Under the pieces are notes generated by a model. It searched no databases, was not told where the DNA came from, and saw nothing but the letters and a program-made list of their open reading frames with translations. Position numbers and translations under genes: made by a program. From CBDFKQ01 sp965248855 (lineage in GTDB: Bacteria; Bacteroidota; Bacteroidia; Cytophagales; 172606-1), in NCBI GenBank assembly GCA_965248855.1, contig CBDFKQ010000012.1:629048-693047 (forward strand): a stretch of 64,000 nucleotides of DNA. Direction: 5' to 3'. Shown one piece after another: positions 27,211 to 36,876 of the stretch. The stretch's first letter is position 1; each line of letters opens with the position of its first letter.

Positions 27211-30038
27211 TAATGAGCTTCCAGCCAATTTTCTCCTATCCCCACTCCCACTTCCATTGGCACATCAATTAATAAAGCAGTTTTCATTAATTCAATTACT
27301 TTGGGTTTTACAATTTCAATTTCATCGCGATGAACATCAAAAACCAACTCATCATGCACTTGTAAAATCATTCTCGATTGAAGTTTTTCTTTCATCAACC
27401 AATTATGAATATTAATCATTGCTAATTTTATCATATCCGCAGCAGAGCCTTGTAACGGTGCATTGATCGCATTTCTTTCTGCAAAACCGCGCATGGTTTG
27501 ATTTTGAGAATTTATTTCAGGCAAATATCTTCTCCGACCTAATAAAGTTTCAGCATATCCAATTTCACGGGCTTTTTGAATAGCACTATCCATGTATTCT
27601 TTTACTTTTGTAAATTCTTCAAAATAAGCTTTAATTATTCCCGATCCTTCCGACCGGGGAATATCTAATCGTTGAGAAAGACCAAAAGCAGAAATTCCAT
27701 AAATAATACCAAAATTTACTGTTTTTGCTTTTCTTCTTAAATCTGAATTTACTTCATCCAAACTTACTTTAAATACTTTTGAGGCTGTTGAAGCATGAAT
27801 ATCCAATCCATTTTTAAAAGCTTCCATCATTGTTGGATCTTTACTGAAAGACGCCATTAAACGCAATTCTATCTGTGAATAATCTGCAGATAGAATTAAA
27901 AAATTTTCATTTCTGGGTACAAATGCTTTCCTAATTTCCCTTCCTCTCGCTGTGCGAATAGGAATGTTTTGCAAATTGGGATTTGTAGAACTTAATCTTC
28001 CGGTTGCTGTTACTGCCTGGTTAAAAGAAGTATGTACTCGCCCATCATATTTACTAATTAACAAGGGTAAAGCATCAATATAAGTTGATTTTAATTTCTG
28101 CAATTCTCTGAAATCCAATATATTTCCAACGATTTCATGCTTTTCAGATAACCTTGATAAAACATCTTCGCCGGTTGCATATTGACCGGTAGCAGTTTTC
28201 TTTGCTTTAGGATCTAATTGAAGTTTTTCAAATAAAATTAAACCTAATTGTTTGGGAGAAGAAATATTAAAATTCTCACCTGCCAATTCATAAATTTTTT
28301 CTTCAATATGCTTTACATCAACTTCTAAAATATTCGAAATTTCTTTTAAAGCATTTACATCTATTTTAACACCTTCTTGTTCAATCTCAGCCAATACAGG
28401 CATTAAAGGCATCTCCAAATCATAAAATAATTTATCTACATTTTTTAGTTTTAAATTAGGTTCAAGTACTTGTTTCAATTGTAAAGTAATATCAGCATCT
28501 TCTGCAGCATATTCTTTTACTTTTTCTATATCTACATCATTCATCTTTAATTGGTTTTTACCTTTTTTACCAATTAAATCCTTTATCGAAACGGGTGTAT
28601 AATTTAAATGCCTTTCCGCCATCTCGTCCATATTATGCCTTCCTTCAGGTGCTATTAAATAGTTGGCAAGCATGGTATCGAACAGGGGGCCTGATATTTC
28701 TACATAATATTTTTTTAATACAACAATATCGTATTTTAAATTTTGACCAATTTTAATTATTGAATTATTTTCTAAAACAATTTTAAATTCATCAACTATT
28801 TTTTTTGTTTCTTCAAAATCACCAAGAAGTGGAACATAATAAGCTTCTTTTTCATAGGCGCAAAAAGCAATACCCACTAAATTTGCTTCAATTGGGTCAA
28901 TACTATCGGTTTCGGTATCAAAGCAAAAAGAATCTTGTTTTAACAAATGAGAAATAAGCATTTCCCTTAGTTCCTGAGTGTTTATTAAGTGATAGCGATG
29001 AGGAACGGTTTCAATGGTTTCTTTAGAAGATTCTTTATTTTCTTCATCTTCAGAAATTATTATAATATTTTCTTTTAACGTTACACCTACTTCTACCTCT
29101 TCGCCAAAGGAAATACCTAACTGGCCACTTTGTGATACCGGTTTTGCTTTTGCATCAGGGTCGCCAAATAATCTTTTTCTTATTGTTTTAAATTCCAGTT
29201 CTTCAAAAAGCTCAATAATTACTTTCTTTTCGCCTCCGTTATAAACCAATTTTTCCGGAACGAATTCAATCGGCACATTAATATCAATTGTGGCTAAATG
29301 TTTTGAAAGAAGACCTTGATCAGCAAATTTTATTACATTTTCTTTAATTTTTCCACTCAATTTTTCCGCATTGGCAATCAGGTTTTCTACTGAACCATAT
29401 TCACTTATTAATTTTTGTGCTGTTTTTTCACCGATCCCCGGTATGCCCGGTATATTATCAGAAGTATCACCTTGCAAGCCCAAAAGATCTGCAACCTGCA
29501 AAACATTTTCAATCCCCCATTTATTTAAAATTTCTTTTACACCCAACACTTCATGCCCTTTGCCCAAATAAGATGGTTTATATAAATAAATATTTTCTTC
29601 AACTAATTGTCCATAATCTTTATCCATCGTCATCATGTACACTTCGAAACCTTCGCGTGCTGCTTTTTTTGCGATGGTTCCAATTACATCGTCAGCTTCA
29701 AAACCATCTAATAATAACAATGGTATATCAAATGCATCTGCAAGTTTTTTTACATAAGGTATTGCGACTGAAATATCTTCGGGTTGTTCCTGCCTGTGTG
29801 CTTTATATGCACTAAATTGTTCATGACGAAAGGTGGGAGCATTTGTATCAAAAGAAATACCAATATGGCTTGGTTTTTCTTTTTCCAAAATTTCTAATAA
29901 TGTATTGGTAAAACCAAAAATTGCACCTGTGTTTAAACCTCTGCTCGTTACACGAGGAGTTTTGCTGAATGCAAAATGAGCTCTGTAAATTAGAGCCATT
30001 GCATCTAATAAAAATAATTTATGAATAGGTTTGCTCAT
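27210..30038 (-). CDS. polA: DNA polymerase I
   Basis: Predicted repair and Okazaki-fragment polymerase. The 942 residues hold a 5'-3' exonuclease domain (about 1-290, with YRAHFAF, DGFEADDVIGT, MTMDKDYGQLV, GIPGIGEKTAQKL), a 3'-5' exonuclease domain (about 350-535) that keeps the DxE motif in CFDTETDSIDP and so looks proofreading-competent, and the polymerase domain (about 560-942). Polymerase motif A is ILSADYSQIELRLMASFS, motif B is RRKAKTVNFGIIYGISAFGL and motif C is QVHDELVFDV. Length is typical. Confidence 0.97.
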   Translation of the reverse strand: MSKPIHKLFLLDAMALIYRAHFAFSKTPRVTSRGLNTGAIFGFTNTLLEILEKEKPSHIGISFDTNAPTFRHEQFSAYKAHRQEQPEDISVAIPYVKKLADAFDIPLLLLDGFEADDVIGTIAKKAAREGFEVYMMTMDKDYGQLVEENIYLYKPSYLGKGHEVLGVKEILNKWGIENVLQVADLLGLQGDTSDNIPGIPGIGEKTAQKLISEYGSVENLIANAEKLSGKIKENVIKFADQGLLSKHLATIDINVPIEFVPEKLVYNGGEKKVIIELFEELEFKTIRKRLFGDPDAKAKPVSQSGQLGISFGEEVEVGVTLKENIIIISEDEENKESSKETIETVPHRYHLINTQELREMLISHLLKQDSFCFDTETDSIDPIEANLVGIAFCAYEKEAYYVPLLGDFEETKKIVDEFKIVLENNSIIKIGQNLKYDIVVLKKYYVEISGPLFDTMLANYLIAPEGRHNMDEMAERHLNYTPVSIKDLIGKKGKNQLKMNDVDIEKVKEYAAEDADITLQLKQVLEPNLKLKNVDKLFYDLEMPLMPVLAEIEQEGVKIDVNALKEISNILEVDVKHIEEKIYELAGENFNISSPKQLGLILFEKLQLDPKAKKTATGQYATGEDVLSRLSEKHEIVGNILDFRELQKLKSTYIDALPLLISKYDGRVHTSFNQAVTATGRLSSTNPNLQNIPIRTARGREIRKAFVPRNENFLILSADYSQIELRLMASFSKDPTMMEAFKNGLDIHASTASKVFKVSLDEVNSDLRRKAKTVNFGIIYGISAFGLSQRLDIPRSEGSGIIKAYFEEFTKVKEYMDSAIQKAREIGYAETLLGRRRYLPEINSQNQTMRGFAERNAINAPLQGSAADMIKLAMINIHNWLMKEKLQSRMILQVHDELVFDVHRDEIEIVKPKVIELMKTALLIDVPMEVGVGIGENWLEAH

Positions 30039-30345
30039 TTAAAATTAAAATTACGGGAAGAAAAATAAATTTCTTTAAAGGATAATTGTAAAGGTAAAGT
30101 TTAGATGGGAAAAACAGGAAATAAAATATCAAAATAACGATATTGATATTTTGATATTTATAATTTAATTTTTTTTTGTTTTATTAGCGTTCAGTTAGTG
30201 ATATAAGAATGTGCGGAAAAACATTATTAAAATAATTTGCCCGACATTCATTATTAATATTTTTTTGAATTTAGTTTAGCAAAAAATTAGTACTAAGGCA
30301 TGATTTCTTTACACAAATAATTTTAAACCTAAAAAAAATAAACAC
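30039..30345. other. Divergent intergenic region polA/BON
   Basis: This AT-rich gap between divergent genes holds a copy of the dispersed palindrome (30,121-30,168) and both promoters. A TTTTTTG at 30,261-30,267 is a candidate -33 element for the BON gene, without a clear -7 partner. Confidence 0.4.
30121..30168. repeat. Dispersed AT-rich repeat, palindromic copy
   Basis: AAATATCAAAATAACGATAT then TGATATTTTGATATTTATAA. AAATATCAAAATA and the later TATTTTGATATTT are inverted complements, giving a stem of about 13 bases over an ACGATATTGA core. Nearly the same sequence occurs at 36,086-36,125. Confidence 0.7.
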
Positions 30346-30819
30346 ATGAAAACTAAATTATTTTTATTCCTATCCTTATTAATTATAGGTATAGCCGGTT
30401 GCAAGGAAAAAGATTCAAACGTTCAAGCCTCAATAATTGAGAAATTTAAATCAATCCCTGAGTTATCCAACCTTAGTACAGAAGTAAAAGACGGTGTGGC
30501 AACTATAACCGGTGAAGTGAAAGACGAAAGTACCAAATCATTAGTAACAGAAACTGCCAAAGGGGTTAAAGGTGTTAAATCTGTAGTTGATAATACAACA
30601 ATAACCGCCCCTGTTATTTCGCCTGTTATTGAAAATAATGAGGGCTTAACGCAGGGAGTAAATGATGCCGTGAAAGATTTACCTACTGTGCATGGTGAAG
30701 TAAAAGATAGTGTGGTTATTTTAACAGGAGATATAAAAAAATCTGAATTACCTAAATTAATGCAGGTGATCCATTCTTTAAAACCTAAAAAAATTGAGAA
30801 TAAATTAACCGTAAAATAA
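30346..30819 (+). CDS. BON-domain lipoprotein
   Basis: Predicted exported lipoprotein of 157 residues with lipobox IAGC and Cys19. It contains two BON-like repeats: about 30-88 (STEVKDGVATITGEVKDEST, GVKGVKSVVDNTTI) and about 105-157 (VHGEVKDSVVILTGDIKKSE, SLKPKKIENKLTVK). BON domains occur in envelope-stress proteins such as OsmY and are thought to bind phospholipid or other envelope parts. The next gene starts 2 bases downstream and carries a related N-terminal segment, so the two form an operon. Confidence 0.85.
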   Translation: MKTKLFLFLSLLIIGIAGCKEKDSNVQASIIEKFKSIPELSNLSTEVKDGVATITGEVKDESTKSLVTETAKGVKGVKSVVDNTTITAPVISPVIENNEGLTQGVNDAVKDLPTVHGEVKDSVVILTGDIKKSELPKLMQVIHSLKPKKIENKLTVK

Positions 30820-30821
30820 TT

Positions 30822-31241
30822 ATGGCGCTTCAAGATAAATATAAACAACTAATAGATGCTGCAAAATCCGACAATGTAGCCGACTTAGAGATAAATGAAA
30901 AAGACGGAGTTTTAAATATTACAGGTATTGCCCATACAGGAAAAATAAAAGATGAACTTTGGGTAATATATGATAAGATTGACCCGGATTTTAAAGCCGG
31001 AGATTTAATACTGGATATAAATGTAACACCGGCAGTGCCGGGCAGTAAAATTAAAGTTTCGACAGAAAGTACGGACTTAAATATCAGGAAAGGCCCCGGT
31101 ACTGATCAACCTGTAGTTGGCAGGGCAGTACGTAATGATATTATTTCGTTAATCAGCCAGTCGAATGAACAATGGTGGTTAGTTAGAACTGACAAGGGTG
31201 ATGAAGGATATGCTTATGCTAAATACCTGACTATACTGTAA
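30822..31241 (+). CDS. BON-like plus SH3-domain protein
   Basis: A 139-residue protein without a visible signal peptide. The N-terminal half (about 5-70, DVADLEINEKDGVLNITGIA-like, preceded by KYKQLIDAAKS) resembles a BON domain. The C-terminal half (about 82-139) is a bacterial SH3 domain with STDLNIRKGPGTDQPVVGRA and WWLVRTDKGDEGYAYAKYL. SH3_3 domains usually bind peptidoglycan or peptides. The layout recalls potassium-binding Kbp/YgaU-like proteins in which LysM is swapped for SH3; that parallel is an inference. Confidence 0.8.
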   Translation: MALQDKYKQLIDAAKSDNVADLEINEKDGVLNITGIAHTGKIKDELWVIYDKIDPDFKAGDLILDINVTPAVPGSKIKVSTESTDLNIRKGPGTDQPVVGRAVRNDIISLISQSNEQWWLVRTDKGDEGYAYAKYLTIL

Positions 31242-31267
31242 ATTAATAAAAAGATTCTATTTTAGCG

Positions 31268-31293
31268 AAAGAGCCCATAAGGGCTCTTTTTAT
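31268..31293 (+). terminator. Terminator of the BON operon
   Basis: AAAGAGCCC (31,268-31,276) pairs with GGGCTCTTT (31,281-31,289) around ATAA, followed by T-rich sequence. Confidence 0.85.
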
Positions 31294-31318
31294 TTTTATG
31301 TATAATTTGTAAAGTTTA

Positions 31319-32644
31319 TCACTCATTATTATTCGGTAAATGTATTATTATTTGAGTACCTGCATTGGGCACAGACGAAACATCTACATTACCATTCATT
31401 TTGTCAATAGCTTCTTTAGCAATATAAAGCCCAAGCCCTGAACCTTTTGTTCTCTCAGTGCCCCGGTAAAACATATCGAAAATTTTAGTTAAATGTTTTT
31501 CCTCAATCCCTATTCCATTGTCTTTGATTTCTATCATTGATTTTTCATTTGTAACGGAGATAAAAATGGAAATAAAAGGATTTTCTTCAATAGGGTCATA
31601 GAACCATATTGAATTATCAATTATATTATTTAAAATGATACCCACTTTGTTTTTATCTCCATAAAAAGGAGAATGTGCATGGCATACTATTATTTTTTTA
31701 ATTTGCCTGGAAGAAATCGCCAGGTTATGAAATTCAAAAATTTCATTTGCAGTATCTTCAAAATTAATTTCTTCAATCTTATCTTTGGCTCGTGTTATTG
31801 TTGAATATTCAAGAATCTTTTTTATATAAGCATCCAACTTGTTCATGCTTTTTTCCTGCATATCAGAATAAATCTTAATATTGGCAATGTTTTCTTCAAG
31901 CTTTATTAAGTTTATTAATCCTAATACCGAAGCAATTGGCGACCTCAAATCATGAGATACACTATATGCAAAATGATCTAAGGCCTCATTTAATAATTTA
32001 ACTTCATTATATCTTTCCTGAAGAGATGCCCTTGATGCTGTTAACTTTTTATACGACCTGTTGTTATTCCGGGCATAGATATAAGAAAACAATACAGAGA
32101 AAACCATAAAAGTAAAAAGGTTATAAATTATGAAATATTTTTCAAAACCAATCGGAACTGCAATTTTTGTAAAGGGATTAAAATCAGTAAAATAAAGTAA
32201 ATAAAAGCCTATAAAAGGTAAAGTAGCCGGTATAACAGCATTTAAATCGAAAGTATTTTCCGAGTATAAAATTATACCATATAATAATAGGATATACGCA
32301 TATTGTATCCCAAAGCCTAAACCATAAGTATTGCAAGCCCAATATATAAGTAGGTTTGAAATTATAAACATATATGTTTTGGCAACTATATGCAGCTTTA
32401 ACCTGTTGATTAATATAACACCTAAAAAAAGTGAATCAAGTAAAAAAAGAGTAATAGCCGTATTGGATTGAGGTAAAAGGTCATAAACCTGTAATACATT
32501 AGGCAGGATAAGTAAAAATGACAAAAGGGAGATTTTATTAAAATTTATAATTTGCCACCTTTTTGATTCAGAATAATTTTTATCAATACCCTGGTATATG
32601 ATAAGCTTCCAATACTTCTTTATTAGGGAAAATAATGATTGCAT
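31319..32644 (-). CDS. Membrane sensor histidine kinase
   Basis: Predicted signal-transducing kinase of 441 residues. About six hydrophobic segments fill residues 35-195, then a short coiled linker (200-218), a HisKA domain with the phospho-accepting His231 in FAYSVSHDLRSPIASVLG, and a HATPase domain with N box NNIIDNSIWFYD, G1 IEIKDNGIGIEEKHL, and G2 GSGLGLYIAKEAIDKMNG. The family matches the light- or stress-type orphan kinases common in Bacteroidota. No response regulator lies beside it, so its partner is unknown. Confidence 0.9.
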   Translation of the reverse strand: MQSLFSLIKKYWKLIIYQGIDKNYSESKRWQIINFNKISLLSFLLILPNVLQVYDLLPQSNTAITLFLLDSLFLGVILINRLKLHIVAKTYMFIISNLLIYWACNTYGLGFGIQYAYILLLYGIILYSENTFDLNAVIPATLPFIGFYLLYFTDFNPFTKIAVPIGFEKYFIIYNLFTFMVFSVLFSYIYARNNNRSYKKLTASRASLQERYNEVKLLNEALDHFAYSVSHDLRSPIASVLGLINLIKLEENIANIKIYSDMQEKSMNKLDAYIKKILEYSTITRAKDKIEEINFEDTANEIFEFHNLAISSRQIKKIIVCHAHSPFYGDKNKVGIILNNIIDNSIWFYDPIEENPFISIFISVTNEKSMIEIKDNGIGIEEKHLTKIFDMFYRGTERTKGSGLGLYIAKEAIDKMNGNVDVSSVPNAGTQIIIHLPNNNE

Positions 32645-32783
32645 TATAAGGCGTTAAAATATATAATAACTATATATATTTTATATATGGTTAAGGTAAA
32701 TTGAAAAAGGTATTTTTATGTTTTTATAATTCTGCTTTTTAAATAACGGTTAAATAAATCATTATCAATAAAAAATAATTTTT

Positions 32784-33413
32784 ATGGTCGGAAAGATACA
32801 AACCTGGATTTTTAGTTTATTTATATTTCTAAATATCCAACAGCTTCCGGGTCAAAATATAGATATTGATTTATTAAGGGATATAAATATCCACAGGAAT
32901 ACAAAATTAGATCCTGCATTTAAAGTTTTAAGTCAAAGTATGATACCTGTAAGTTTCGGAGTGCCGGTGATAACTACAGGAATTGGATTAATCAGGAAAG
33001 ATAAAAAACTCATCGATAATGGATTACAATCAGGAGCCGCTTTAGTTATTTCAACTGTTTTTACATATGGTTTAAAATATTCGATTAATAGAAGCAGGCC
33101 TTATGATACCTATCTTGATATCCAAAATCTCAGTAAAGAAAATGATCCTTCCTTCCCTTCAGGTCATGCTTCTTCTTCTTTTGCAATCGCCACTTCGTTA
33201 AGTCTTCAATATAAAAAATGGTATATTATTACTCCTGCTTATTTATGGGCCGGTGGTGTAAGTTATTCAAGGATGCACATGGGCGTTCACTATCCTTCGG
33301 ATGTACTTGCCGGGGCCTTGATTGGTGCAGGATCAGCTTATTTATGCTATAAAGGACAGCAATGGTTAAACAAAAAGTATAATCATAAACGTAATTTAAA
33401 TACTATCAAATAA
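32784..33413 (+). CDS. PAP2-family phosphatase
   Basis: Predicted membrane-associated phosphatase acting on lipid phosphates such as undecaprenyl diphosphate or phosphatidate. The 209 residues begin with a signal-like segment (to about 23) and contain the three family motifs: KYSINRSRPYD, FPSGHASSSFA, and SRMHMGVHYPSDVLAG with the catalytic His. Three weak hydrophobic segments follow the motif order of periplasmic-facing members. It stands alone. Confidence 0.9.
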   Translation: MVGKIQTWIFSLFIFLNIQQLPGQNIDIDLLRDINIHRNTKLDPAFKVLSQSMIPVSFGVPVITTGIGLIRKDKKLIDNGLQSGAALVISTVFTYGLKYSINRSRPYDTYLDIQNLSKENDPSFPSGHASSSFAIATSLSLQYKKWYIITPAYLWAGGVSYSRMHMGVHYPSDVLAGALIGAGSAYLCYKGQQWLNKKYNHKRNLNTIK

Positions 33414-33507
33414 ATTACGTTTTAATGAAAATTCTCACTTACTATTCAAATTATAATAGTTATTTTAATTCATCAAACTTTGAAAAACTATAGCATTGAA
33501 CAAAAAA

Positions 33508-33538
33508 AATCCCTACAAGGTTTTGTAGGGATTAAAAA
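33508..33538 (-). terminator. Terminator of icd
   Basis: AATCCCTACAA (33,508-33,518) pairs with TTGTAGGGATT (33,523-33,533) around GGTT, with a run of T on the minus strand after the stem. It separates convergent PAP2 and icd genes. Confidence 0.85.
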
Positions 33539-33569
33539 CATAATTAAGTTTTTGCTTCTGTCTTAAAAA

Positions 33570-34835
33570 TTACATTCTGTTTATTATTTCCTGACCAAAC
33601 TCAGAGCATTTTACTTCAGTTGCACCATCCATTAAGCGGGCAAAATCATAAGTGACATGTTTTGCATCTATTGCAGCTTCCAAACCTCTGTAAATTAATT
33701 CCGCAGCTTCAGTCCAGCCTAAATATTCAAGCATCATGGTGCCCGATAAAATTACAGAACCGGGGTTAACTTTATCCAAATCAGCATATTTTGGAGCAGT
33801 ACCATGTGTTGCTTCAAAAATAGCATGGCCTGTTATATAATTTATATTTGCACCCGGTGCGATACCAATTCCTCCAACTTGTGCAGCCAAAGCATCAGAA
33901 ACATAATCGCCATTTAAATTTAAAGTAGCGATAACAGAATATTCTGCAGGGCGTAATAATATTTGTTGTAAAAAAGCATCGGCAATTGAATCTTTAATTA
34001 AAATTCTTCCTGAAGCTAACGCCGCTTTTTGAACTTCGTTGGCTGCTGCTTCACCACTTTCTGCTTTTACCTTATCATATTGAGCCCAAGTATAAACCTT
34101 ATCGCCAAATTCTCTTTCTGCAAGTGCATAACCCCATTTCTTAAAGCCACCTTCAGTATATTTCATTATGTTACCTTTGTGAACGATAGTAACAGATGGT
34201 TTTTTAAATTTTATAGCATATTCTATAGCTGCGCGAACCAATCTTTCAGTTCCTTCAATAGAAACAGGTTTTATACCTATAGAAGATGTTTTTGGAAAAC
34301 GGATATTTTTAACTCCCAATTCATTTTGAAGAAAATCTATCAATTTTGTATTATCTGCCGTGCCGGTCATGTATTCAATACCTGCATAAATATCTTCAGT
34401 ATTTTCTCTGAAAATAACCATGTCGGTTAATTCCGGATGTTTAACCGGTGATGGGACGCCTTTAAACCAACGCACAGGGCGTAAGCAAGCATATAAATCA
34501 AGTTCCTGACGCAGTGCAACATTTAACGAACGAATACCTTCGCCTACCGGAGTTGTTAATGGGCCTTTAATACCTACCAAATATTCTTTAAAAACATCCA
34601 ATGTTTCTTTTGGCAACCACTCACCTGTTTGGTTAAAAGCTTTTTCACCTGCGAGTACTTCTTTCCAATGGATCTTTTTCTTTCCCTGATAAGCTTTTTC
34701 AACTGCTGCTTCCAATACTTTTACTGATGCATGCCAAATATCCGGCCCTGTTCCGTCACCAATAATAAAAGGTAAAATAGGTTCATCAGGTACTTGTAAT
34801 ATGCCTTTGCTAATCGTAACTTTTTGTCCACTCAT
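33570..34835 (-). CDS. icd: NADP-dependent isocitrate dehydrogenase
   Basis: Predicted TCA-cycle enzyme converting isocitrate to 2-oxoglutarate and CO2. The 421 residues match homodimeric prokaryotic Icd: IGDGTGPDIW near the start, IRSLNVALRQELDLYACLRP with substrate-binding Ser and Arg, VIFRENTEDIYAGIEY, TIVHKGNIMKYTEGGFKKWG, and NLNGDYVSDALAAQVGGIGI followed by the NADP-binding HGTAPKYADLDKVNPGS. Length equals that of E. coli Icd (416) within a few residues. Confidence 0.96.
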   Translation of the reverse strand: MSGQKVTISKGILQVPDEPILPFIIGDGTGPDIWHASVKVLEAAVEKAYQGKKKIHWKEVLAGEKAFNQTGEWLPKETLDVFKEYLVGIKGPLTTPVGEGIRSLNVALRQELDLYACLRPVRWFKGVPSPVKHPELTDMVIFRENTEDIYAGIEYMTGTADNTKLIDFLQNELGVKNIRFPKTSSIGIKPVSIEGTERLVRAAIEYAIKFKKPSVTIVHKGNIMKYTEGGFKKWGYALAEREFGDKVYTWAQYDKVKAESGEAAANEVQKAALASGRILIKDSIADAFLQQILLRPAEYSVIATLNLNGDYVSDALAAQVGGIGIAPGANINYITGHAIFEATHGTAPKYADLDKVNPGSVILSGTMMLEYLGWTEAAELIYRGLEAAIDAKHVTYDFARLMDGATEVKCSEFGQEIINRM

Positions 34836-34978
34836 ATTTTTAAAATTATTTTTCTGTAAAATTAAATATTAATCTTTGGTAAAGACGGCAAATATAAAAA
34901 TGTTTTGGAATGAAAGTGAGAAAAAATGGGATTTTTGAAAAACGAATAACGAAGGTATAATATAAGATAAATATTTTT

Positions 34979-35350
34979 TTATTTCCGGATCATCTTCCAA
35001 ACTATAAAACTCCATCCCAATATCATTAATAAACCACCTAAAGGAGTAACAGCACCAAGCCATTTTATATTTGTTAAACACAAAATATATAACGACCCTG
35101 AAAATATAATAACTCCGGCCAACATTAAGTGCCCTGCTATATTAAAATTTTTATCGGGGAACTGATTGGATAAAATACCCATAATTATTAACCCAAAGGC
35201 ATGGTAAAAATGATATTTAACAGCGGTATCGAAGGTATCGGTTCTGTTATAATTTATTAATATATCTTTTAAGGCATGTGCTCCAAATGCACCAAATATT
35301 ACCCCCAGTGCGGCCAATATACTTCCTATTATTATAAATTGCTTTTGCAT
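34979..35350 (-). CDS. DUF423 family membrane protein
   Basis: A 123-residue integral membrane protein with four hydrophobic segments. The opening GSILAALGVIFGAFGAHALK is the DUF423 (YgdD/TMEM256-like) signature, and YHFYHAFGLIIMG and TPLGGLLMILGW follow the same family. Function is unknown across the family. It lies 9 bases downstream of the YggS-type gene on the same strand, suggesting co-transcription. Confidence 0.9.
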   Translation of the reverse strand: MQKQFIIIGSILAALGVIFGAFGAHALKDILINYNRTDTFDTAVKYHFYHAFGLIIMGILSNQFPDKNFNIAGHLMLAGVIIFSGSLYILCLTNIKWLGAVTPLGGLLMILGWSFIVWKMIRK

Positions 35351-35359
35351 AGTTTATTT

Positions 35360-36028
35360 TTATCTGCTTCCAAATAATGAACTTCCAACTCTTATCAGTG
35401 TGCTGCCTTCTTCCAACGCAATTTCATAATCACTGCTCATCCCCATCGAAATTTCTTTTAAATCTACATTTGAAATTTTTAATTTATCTTTTAATTCATC
35501 AAAAAATAATTTCAAACTTTTAAATTCTTTTCGAATCTGCTCAACATTATCGGTATTGGTTGCCATTCCCATTAAACCAACAATTCTGATATTTTTTAAT
35601 TCTACTAATTCTTTTTTGTTCAGCATCTCGTTGGCCTCATTAATATCCAAGCCAAATTTTGTGTCTTCCCTGGCGATATAAATCTGCAAGAGGCAATCTA
35701 TTACTCTATTATTTATTTGAGCCTGTTTATTTATCTCCAGTAAAAGTTTAAAACTATCCACAGAGTGGATCAATGATACGAAAGGTGCAATAAATTTTAC
35801 TTTATTGCTTTGTAAATGACCTATCAAATGCCATTGAATATCTTTTGGTAAAATTTCGGCTTTTGAAACCAATTCCTGTACCTTATTTTCTCCAAAAATT
35901 CTTTGCCCGATATTGTATGCCTCCCATATTAATTCGACAGGTTTTGTTTTACTCACTGCAACTAAACGGCAATTATTATTTTTAATTTTATTTTTAAAGA
36001 AATTGAAATTTTCAGTAATGCTTGTCAT
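35360..36028 (-). CDS. YggS-family pyridoxal phosphate homeostasis protein
   Basis: Predicted PLP-binding protein (PLPBP/YggS) that buffers cellular PLP. The 222 residues form an alanine-racemase-like barrel: LVAVSKTKPVELIWEAY holds the PLP lysine, followed by FGENKVQELVSKA, WHLIGHLQSNKVK, VGLMGMATNTDN, LKEISMGMSSDYEIALEEGS and the C-terminal RVGSSLFGSR. Every family hallmark is present and the length is standard. Confidence 0.95.
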   Translation of the reverse strand: MTSITENFNFFKNKIKNNNCRLVAVSKTKPVELIWEAYNIGQRIFGENKVQELVSKAEILPKDIQWHLIGHLQSNKVKFIAPFVSLIHSVDSFKLLLEINKQAQINNRVIDCLLQIYIAREDTKFGLDINEANEMLNKKELVELKNIRIVGLMGMATNTDNVEQIRKEFKSLKLFFDELKDKLKISNVDLKEISMGMSSDYEIALEEGSTLIRVGSSLFGSR

Positions 36029-36085
36029 TGAGTTTCTCCCGAATTAATTTTCGTAAAAATAAAGTGTTTTATTTTAAAGAAAATA

Positions 36086-36130
36086 AAAATATCAAAATAA
36101 CGATATTGATATTTCTATATTTAATTATTC
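36086..36130. repeat. Dispersed AT-rich repeat copy
   Basis: AAATATCAAAATAACGATAT then TGATATTTCTATATTTAATT; the first 28 bases match the copy at 30,125 exactly. It lies in the short divergent gap between the YggS-type and J-domain genes. Confidence 0.7.
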
Positions 36131-36166
36131 ATTTTAAAAATATTAATTTTAAAGAAAAAAACAAAT

Positions 36167-36553
36167 ATGTTGTTTGCAAAACTCTTAAGAATATTAAAAG
36201 CGAATTCATTAAAGCCAACCGACAAAGATCCTTTAAGTGTTGATGATGTATTTAAAGAATATGAGGAAAGATCAGAAAAAGGTTATTACAATAAAAATCA
36301 GGAAAATAAAGAAAACGATACTGAAAAGAAATATGAACCACATGGTACATCAAAAGACAAAAAATACTATGATGTGCTTGAACTATCAGAAAACGCAGGT
36401 TTTGAAGAAATAAAGAAGGCATATAAAAGGTTAATGAAGAAATACCATCCCGATAAGTTTCCCGGTGACGAAAAAAAACGTGCGGCTGCACAAAACCTTG
36501 CACAACAAATAAATGAAGCCTATTCTTATTTTGAAAAAAAATTTTCAAAATAA
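36167..36553 (+). CDS. Small J-domain (DnaJ-like) protein
   Basis: A 128-residue protein whose C-terminal half is a J domain (about 64-126): KKYYDVLELSENAGFEEIKK, AYKRLMKKYHPDKFPGDE with the HPD motif that stimulates DnaK ATPase. The N-terminal half is charged and Asn/Glu-rich with no zinc finger or DnaJ C-terminal domain, so it is a J-only co-chaperone rather than DnaJ. Its client is unknown. Confidence 0.88.
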   Translation: MLFAKLLRILKANSLKPTDKDPLSVDDVFKEYEERSEKGYYNKNQENKENDTEKKYEPHGTSKDKKYYDVLELSENAGFEEIKKAYKRLMKKYHPDKFPGDEKKRAAAQNLAQQINEAYSYFEKKFSK

Positions 36554-36876
36554 TTTAAGAGAATGTACCGGTTTCAATAATTCACTTTAACGATTAGAAT
36601 AAATCGAGCAGGTAAAACACCGACTATTATCTACATTTAATTTAAACTATTACAGATAGTTTAAAAATATCCCTATCGGAGATGAATTCAAACAAAAGAT
36701 ATGTGAGCTGTAAAAAAGTAATCTTTATCGAACCCATATCAAAAAAATATTAACAAAATTCTCAAAAGCAGCAAATATTTAGTAATTGAAATAGATTAAT
36801 TAAATTTGCTGTTTCTTTTTAAAATTATCTAACATTGTTTTTTAAAAGGATTTTTTTTTGAACTCATTATTAATTT
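36554..36876. other. Gene-less stretch
   Basis: About 320 AT-rich bases upstream of the arginine deiminase-like gene. No gene, repeat or clear hairpin was seen; the promoter of the two-gene unit should be here. Confidence 0.4.

Noticed and set aside
34869..35081. 70-codon minus-strand frame
   Set aside because: It overlaps the DUF423 gene in another frame and lacks any family character.
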